Shown piece by piece: positions 60,058 to 64,000 of a DNA stretch of 64,000 bases (positions are counted from its first letter, which is position 1; each line of letters opens with the position of its first letter). The stretch spans positions 171,810-235,809 of the forward strand of contig JABCZN010000005.1 of NCBI GenBank assembly GCA_013289665.1. Reading direction: 5' to 3'. A program made the position numbers and the translations under genes. Source of the stretch: Acidobacteriota bacterium. GTDB lineage: Bacteria > Acidobacteriota > Terriglobia > Acidiferrales > UBA7541. The notes beneath the pieces were generated by a model. It had not been told where the DNA came from and searched no databases. It saw nothing but the letters and a program-made list of their open reading frames with translations.

Positions 60058-61488
60058 ATGAGTGGTTTGGTGAATACGTGTGCGCACTCCAGCCGGCTGT
60101 TTCTGCGGTCTGGCTGGGGAGCTTTGCTGCTGCTGGCACTGGCCTCGCTTCCCTTTGCGCCGCCCGCCACCGCCCAGCAGCGCCGCGAACGCGAGCCCAA
60201 CTCCGTCTACGCCCACAGGCGCGCCAAGCTTGCAGCCACCGCCGAGGCGCCGATCATCCTCGCCGGGCTCGCCGGGCGCGAAGAAGATTCCCAGGCTTAT
60301 GTCTTCGCTCAGGAAGAGAATTTCTACTACCTCACCGGCCACAATGAGGAGGAAGCCGGGCTGATCCTGCTCCCGCCCGCCGACAGCAAAGCCAAAAAGG
60401 ATGATTTCCAGGGGCCGCGGGAGATATTTTTTCTCCCTGCGAAGAATCCCGCCAAGGAAAAGTGGAATGGCGTGCGCTTGTCGCCTACCGACCCGGACAT
60501 CCAGGCACGCACTGGCTTCACCGACGTTCGGCCATTTTCAGAAATGCGCGCGATGATCGAAAAACTCGCCAGATTCTATCCCGCCCTCTACACCATCCTC
60601 CCCTACGAAAAAGAGCTGGGCGGTTATCCCCACGAGCGAGAAACCGTGGATTGGCTGAAGATGGCCGCGCCCCAGGCAAATCTGAAAGACGTTCGCGGCA
60701 ACATTACCGATTTGCGGTTGATCAAATCCCCGACCGAGATCGCATTTCTCCAAGAGGCTATTGACCTATCGCTCGAGGCGCACTTTGTCGCCTTCAAAAT
60801 GATGCGGCCGGGGCTTTGGGAGTATCAGGTGGCAGCGAAGATGGTGGAGGTGCACGCGATGGGCGGCTCGGAAGCGGAAGCCTACGCTCCGATCGTCGGC
60901 GCCGGGCCCAACTCGACCGCGCTGCACTACGACAAGTTGAGCCGCAAGATCGAGGACGGCGACATCGTGGTGATGGACGTGGGCGCGCAGTATTCCGGCT
61001 ATGCCGCGGACATCACGCGCACGATTCCGGCCAACGGGAAGTTCACGCCGCGGCAGCGCGAGATCTACGACATCGTCCTCGCTGCGCAGAACGCCGCGCT
61101 CGCCGCGCTGAAACCGGGCGCCGACATGTGCCGCAAGGGCAAGCAGAGCCTTTATAAGATTTCCTACGATTACATCAATTCGCATGGAAAAGATCAGCAC
61201 GGCAAACCGCTGGGCCAGTATTTCATCCACGGCCTCGGCCACAATATCGGGTTGGACGTCCACGACCCCGGTGATTCCTGCAAGCCGCTGATGCCGGGCC
61301 AGGTGGTGACCGTCGAGCCGGGAATTTATATCCCCGAGGAGAATCTCGGCGTGCGCATTGAAGACGACGTGCTCGTCACCGAGTCGGGTTACGAACTGCT
61401 GAGCAGCAAGCTGCCCCGCACCGCCCAGGAAATCGAAAAAATCATGGCCGAAGCCGCCAAACAGCGCCCCACCGAGGTCAAGCAATGA
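60058..61488 (+). CDS. pepP: secreted Xaa-Pro aminopeptidase (M24B)
   Basis: 476 residues from MSGLVNTC, which has GAGGTG upstream; the track's 69 extra codons cover the intergenic stretch. Signal peptide LLLLALASLPFAPPATAQ. The creatinase N-terminal domain (EENFYYLTGHNEEEAGLIL) is followed by the pita-bread domain with all metal ligands: VMDVGAQYSGYAADITRT, HGLGHNIGLDVHD, TVEPGIYIPEE and GVRIEDDVLVTE. It removes N-terminal residues before proline. Confidence 0.92.
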   Translation: MSGLVNTCAHSSRLFLRSGWGALLLLALASLPFAPPATAQQRREREPNSVYAHRRAKLAATAEAPIILAGLAGREEDSQAYVFAQEENFYYLTGHNEEEAGLILLPPADSKAKKDDFQGPREIFFLPAKNPAKEKWNGVRLSPTDPDIQARTGFTDVRPFSEMRAMIEKLARFYPALYTILPYEKELGGYPHERETVDWLKMAAPQANLKDVRGNITDLRLIKSPTEIAFLQEAIDLSLEAHFVAFKMMRPGLWEYQVAAKMVEVHAMGGSEAEAYAPIVGAGPNSTALHYDKLSRKIEDGDIVVMDVGAQYSGYAADITRTIPANGKFTPRQREIYDIVLAAQNAALAALKPGADMCRKGKQSLYKISYDYINSHGKDQHGKPLGQYFIHGLGHNIGLDVHDPGDSCKPLMPGQVVTVEPGIYIPEENLGVRIEDDVLVTESGYELLSSKLPRTAQEIEKIMAEAAKQRPTEVKQ

Positions 61489-61661
61489 CCGCAATCAGCT
61501 CCTCGCACCTCCGCGCCCGGATTGACGGGTATGCGGATACGGACGGAAAAAAGGGCCCACCTGTATGGTGTGCCGAAAGAAACTCGAACTCATTCGATTT
61601 GTGACGTGAGCGGTTTCCTAAAGGGGAACTCTTGAAAGAACGTGCTTAGTTTTAAATTTTC

Positions 61662-61691
61662 TTGACAAATAGTCATCCGCAGCAGTACATA
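61662..61691 (+). promoter_or_regulatory. sigma-70-type promoter upstream of the dockerin-like gene
   Basis: TTGACA and TACATA are 18 bases apart, about 75 bases before the ATG. The 61.5-61.77 kb gap is otherwise AT-richer than the flanks and has no gene. Confidence 0.6.
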
Positions 61692-61767
61692 CCCCGCTTA
61701 TTCCCCGCAGCAAAGTTCGTCAACTCAGATCGCAAGCCCAAGGAACACTTTCACGTTGGAGAGAACG

Positions 61768-63705
61768 ATGAACACCCTTTTCGCTCTACGAACCAAAACC
61801 CTTCTGCAAATGAGCCCAATCGTTATCATTTCACTTCTGGGTTTTTGCAAACCTACCTGCGGTCAGGATTGTTCCAGATTTTATGCTGTCAAAAGCTGGA
61901 CTGTTCAAACGAGTGTGATTGAAACGGAAAACTTCACTTCGGCGCCTGGAACAATACCCATGGAAACGGTGGTTCATAATGACACTGACACCTCGACTTT
62001 TACCTTGACCGAGACTTCCTTGGTATACCAATCCACGGTAGACGCTGGAAGTGTCGTAAATACGGTTACAATCAACGAAAAGGGAGACGCCAATTATGGA
62101 AATTCCGACGTTCAGACAATCAGCAACCAGACCTATACCGGAGTGTTGCCCCAACTGAACGGCACACTGAATGACCTGGTCTTTGAGTACGACGCAGCGA
62201 GCAATTCATGCCACTACAACTTCTTTGCTATAGGAGGTGGCTTGCCGGGACCACCCCCGCTGACAACCATAACCACCTCGAACACAGGTCAAGTAACAAC
62301 CACGTATTCCAACGGATATACTAATTTCTCTCCGATCATTGAGGTATCGAACTTACCCGTTCCCACTTCGGGCCTGGTTATTACAGGGACAACGACCGCA
62401 ACTGTCAGCTACTTTTTTCAAACCTACACGTACACTTGGACCATTACACCCGCGGACATGACACCCCTTCAGGTCACGACAACTGCGCTCCCTTCGGGAG
62501 AAGCAGAGTCGACCTATGATTCATCGCCTTCGGCAGCGATTGGGGGCATACCTTTTAGCGGTTCATTTCCATACCACTGGAACATAACCACCACTGCTCC
62601 GGGCCTCGATGTCTCCTACTACACTGGAGAAGTCTATGGTATGCCATGTTGTGAAGGCACCTACCTGGTGATACTGAAAGCAACGGACGCAGCAGGAGCC
62701 ACGGCCTCTCAGAACATAAATGTCGTCATTCAGCCTTCACAAGCCTTGGCCAGGTTTACTAAGGCACAGAAGCAATTGTATTTAGAGATAGCCCAACTCT
62801 ACACGCAGGACGCTGCCGACTGGTCAAATGGAGCGACCTCATGCTCGGCCTCAACGCCTCCACAAGAAAACGCAGTATGCAGCTTGCTGACTCTGATTCA
62901 ATACTTGGATTTAGCCACCGCGTGGTATTACGAATCAAAGGCTAAGGACCCATCTGACAGTAATTACACCGCGATCGCCCAGCCTACGCCACCTTCTCTG
63001 GCTTTGCCGAGCCCGGATCCATCCTGGACAGCCGGGCAGCTCGCCTTCTACAACGCCTGGATAAGTGTCGCTTTGACTAAGGAGCAATTAATTGGCCTCG
63101 CAGAAGCTACTATTGCTTGTGTAAACCGTGCAGAGGGCGCCCGCGAAGCGGGCAATATTAATTGGGAAGATCAGCAAGTTCTAGCGTTGAATCACTACGT
63201 AGATTTGGAAACCGCCCAACTTCAGCAGCTCTTATCTGAGCAGGCCCAACTTAAGTCCGCGCGGCCCGAGAGCGGATTTCCTGATTTTTTGATCACGCAG
63301 AATCAGGCGCAACAGTTTTCACTAGGCATCCTTGCGAACGGTTTACCTTCGGATGTTCAAACCCAGCTTACCTCCCTTGGCGTCGGCCCTGACGGGATCG
63401 CTGCCCTCACGAAAGCATTGGGGGGTTTGGACCCTTCAACCATTAGCGGGAACATCCCTTTAACGCTCGACCCAATCGTCGGCCCGGTGCAGGCTCTCAT
63501 TACAGCCAACAAACTAAGATATGACCTAAACCAAGACGGTGCGATCAATTGTGTTGACTTGCAAATTGTGAAGAACTCTTTTGGTAAGAAAGTCGGGGAT
63601 GTCGGCTATGATCCCCGGGCTGATGTAATTAACGACGGCGTCGTGAATGTCCTAGACCTCTCTGCCGTCGCAAGACAACTACCGGCAGGTACAACCTGCC
63701 ATTAG
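61768..63705 (+). CDS. low-GC secreted protein with C-terminal dockerin-like module
   Basis: 645 residues from the ATG behind GGAGAG. Signal peptide (MSPIVIISLLGFCKPTCGQ). The N-terminal 300 residues are Thr/Ser-rich and beta-like; an Ig-like domain (GGIPFSGSFPYHWNI, GTYLVILKATDAAG) follows; then a long helical region, and a dockerin-like pair of calcium loops: LNQDGAINCVDLQIVKNSFG and DVINDGVVNVLDLSAVARQLP. GC near 50% and different codon choice than neighbours hint at transfer. Cohesin-type partners are unknown in this window. Confidence 0.8.
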   Translation: MNTLFALRTKTLLQMSPIVIISLLGFCKPTCGQDCSRFYAVKSWTVQTSVIETENFTSAPGTIPMETVVHNDTDTSTFTLTETSLVYQSTVDAGSVVNTVTINEKGDANYGNSDVQTISNQTYTGVLPQLNGTLNDLVFEYDAASNSCHYNFFAIGGGLPGPPPLTTITTSNTGQVTTTYSNGYTNFSPIIEVSNLPVPTSGLVITGTTTATVSYFFQTYTYTWTITPADMTPLQVTTTALPSGEAESTYDSSPSAAIGGIPFSGSFPYHWNITTTAPGLDVSYYTGEVYGMPCCEGTYLVILKATDAAGATASQNINVVIQPSQALARFTKAQKQLYLEIAQLYTQDAADWSNGATSCSASTPPQENAVCSLLTLIQYLDLATAWYYESKAKDPSDSNYTAIAQPTPPSLALPSPDPSWTAGQLAFYNAWISVALTKEQLIGLAEATIACVNRAEGAREAGNINWEDQQVLALNHYVDLETAQLQQLLSEQAQLKSARPESGFPDFLITQNQAQQFSLGILANGLPSDVQTQLTSLGVGPDGIAALTKALGGLDPSTISGNIPLTLDPIVGPVQALITANKLRYDLNQDGAINCVDLQIVKNSFGKKVGDVGYDPRADVINDGVVNVLDLSAVARQLPAGTTCH

Positions 63706-63738
63706 GGAATCACACCCTCGGTCAAGACAAGCACCAAT

Positions 63739-63786
63739 CTTTCCGCTGTTGCCAGACAACTACCGATAGGGACGACGTGCCAATGA
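63739..63786 (+). repeat. repeated dockerin tail after the stop codon
   Basis: CTTTCCGCTGTTGCCAGACA onward encodes LSAVARQLPIGTTCQ plus TGA, against LSAVARQLPAGTTCH plus TAG at the gene end. It is a detached copy of the last 15 codons, in a different frame relation, so a tandem duplication or unequal crossover left a scar. From 63787 to the window end I see no gene. Confidence 0.75.
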
Positions 63787-64000
63787 ATGGAGTGGAAAAG
63801 AGGTCCAGAGATGAGGTACAAACCTCTCACAACTTCCAGTACAAAAATTAAGGTGACTCTGAATGTATCTCGACTAGCCGAAGTTCGTCACTGAACTGTA
63901 TTTTTTGATTTTTTCGCAGGTAGTTCGCCGGGAAGTTCTTACCGGTCAACAACGCACGCTCTGAAAGTCGATGTAGTGAAAACCTACCCCCTTGTTTGCA

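Overview
The window is about 64 kb of a high-GC bacterial chromosome, with shorter stretches of visibly lower GC. Gene content points to Acidobacteriota, probably class Terriglobia. The supporting signs are a VWFA-related secreted protein of the acidobacterial type, a YncE/alkaline-phosphatase fusion, an OprB-like porin, a DUF-style cysteine peptidase cluster, and many short secreted proteins of Gram-negative type. This is inferred from protein families alone; there is no rRNA marker in the window. I found no rRNA, tRNA or CRISPR array.

Layout. 0-9 kb holds secreted and envelope proteins (porin, M23 peptidase, GAF protein, GT39-type glycosyltransferase, coiled-coil protein, VWFA-related protein) plus the queuosine enzyme QueF. 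9-21 kb is housekeeping: a Lon-family protease, AI-2E-type and MFS permeases, a threonine synthase, a dicarboxylate symporter, a VapBC-like pair, an alanine-glyoxylate-type aminotransferase and a fatty acid desaturase. 21-29 kb holds a ComEA-like protein, a PpiD/SurA-type foldase, a deaminase, a frameshifted membrane-protein remnant, a cytochrome c/copper monooxygenase-like protein and a FecR-domain protein.

29-41 kb is the rod-shape locus: mreB, mreC and mreD, then pbp2 and rodA, followed by an unusually large RNase E/G. The shape genes are split by an opposite-strand pair, a second threonine synthase overlapping a shikimate-kinase-like P-loop protein. The RNase has about 600 residues of charged, Gly/Arg/His-rich sequence inserted inside its S1 domain.

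41-46 kb is a rearranged segment. It holds a large phosphoesterase, a truncated copy of the FAD monooxygenase found intact at 46-47 kb, a copy of the last ~55 bp of the RNase gene, and a HigBA toxin-antitoxin module bracketed by a 13-bp direct repeat. 46-52 kb carries the intact monooxygenase, an amidohydrolase, a sulfite-oxidase-like enzyme, a hexose-phosphate mutarotase and folD. 52-55 kb is a decayed defence/stress island of lower GC: an ImmA-type remnant next to an intact XRE regulator, a frameshifted GNAT gene behind a ribbon-helix-helix regulator, and several fragments.

55-64 kb starts with coaE, then a compact three-gene operon on the minus strand: a PA2779-like membrane peptide, a C39-like cysteine peptidase and a TPR plus Omp85-like barrel protein. 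This is the best candidate for an under-described envelope system. It is followed by a ChaN/EreA-like gene broken by an in-frame TGA, a secreted Xaa-Pro aminopeptidase, and a low-GC secreted protein ending in a dockerin-like module whose last 15 codons are repeated downstream.

Short TGTAG-headed palindromes recur in five intergenic places and look like a dispersed REP-type repeat. All functional calls are from reading motifs by eye; no searches were run.
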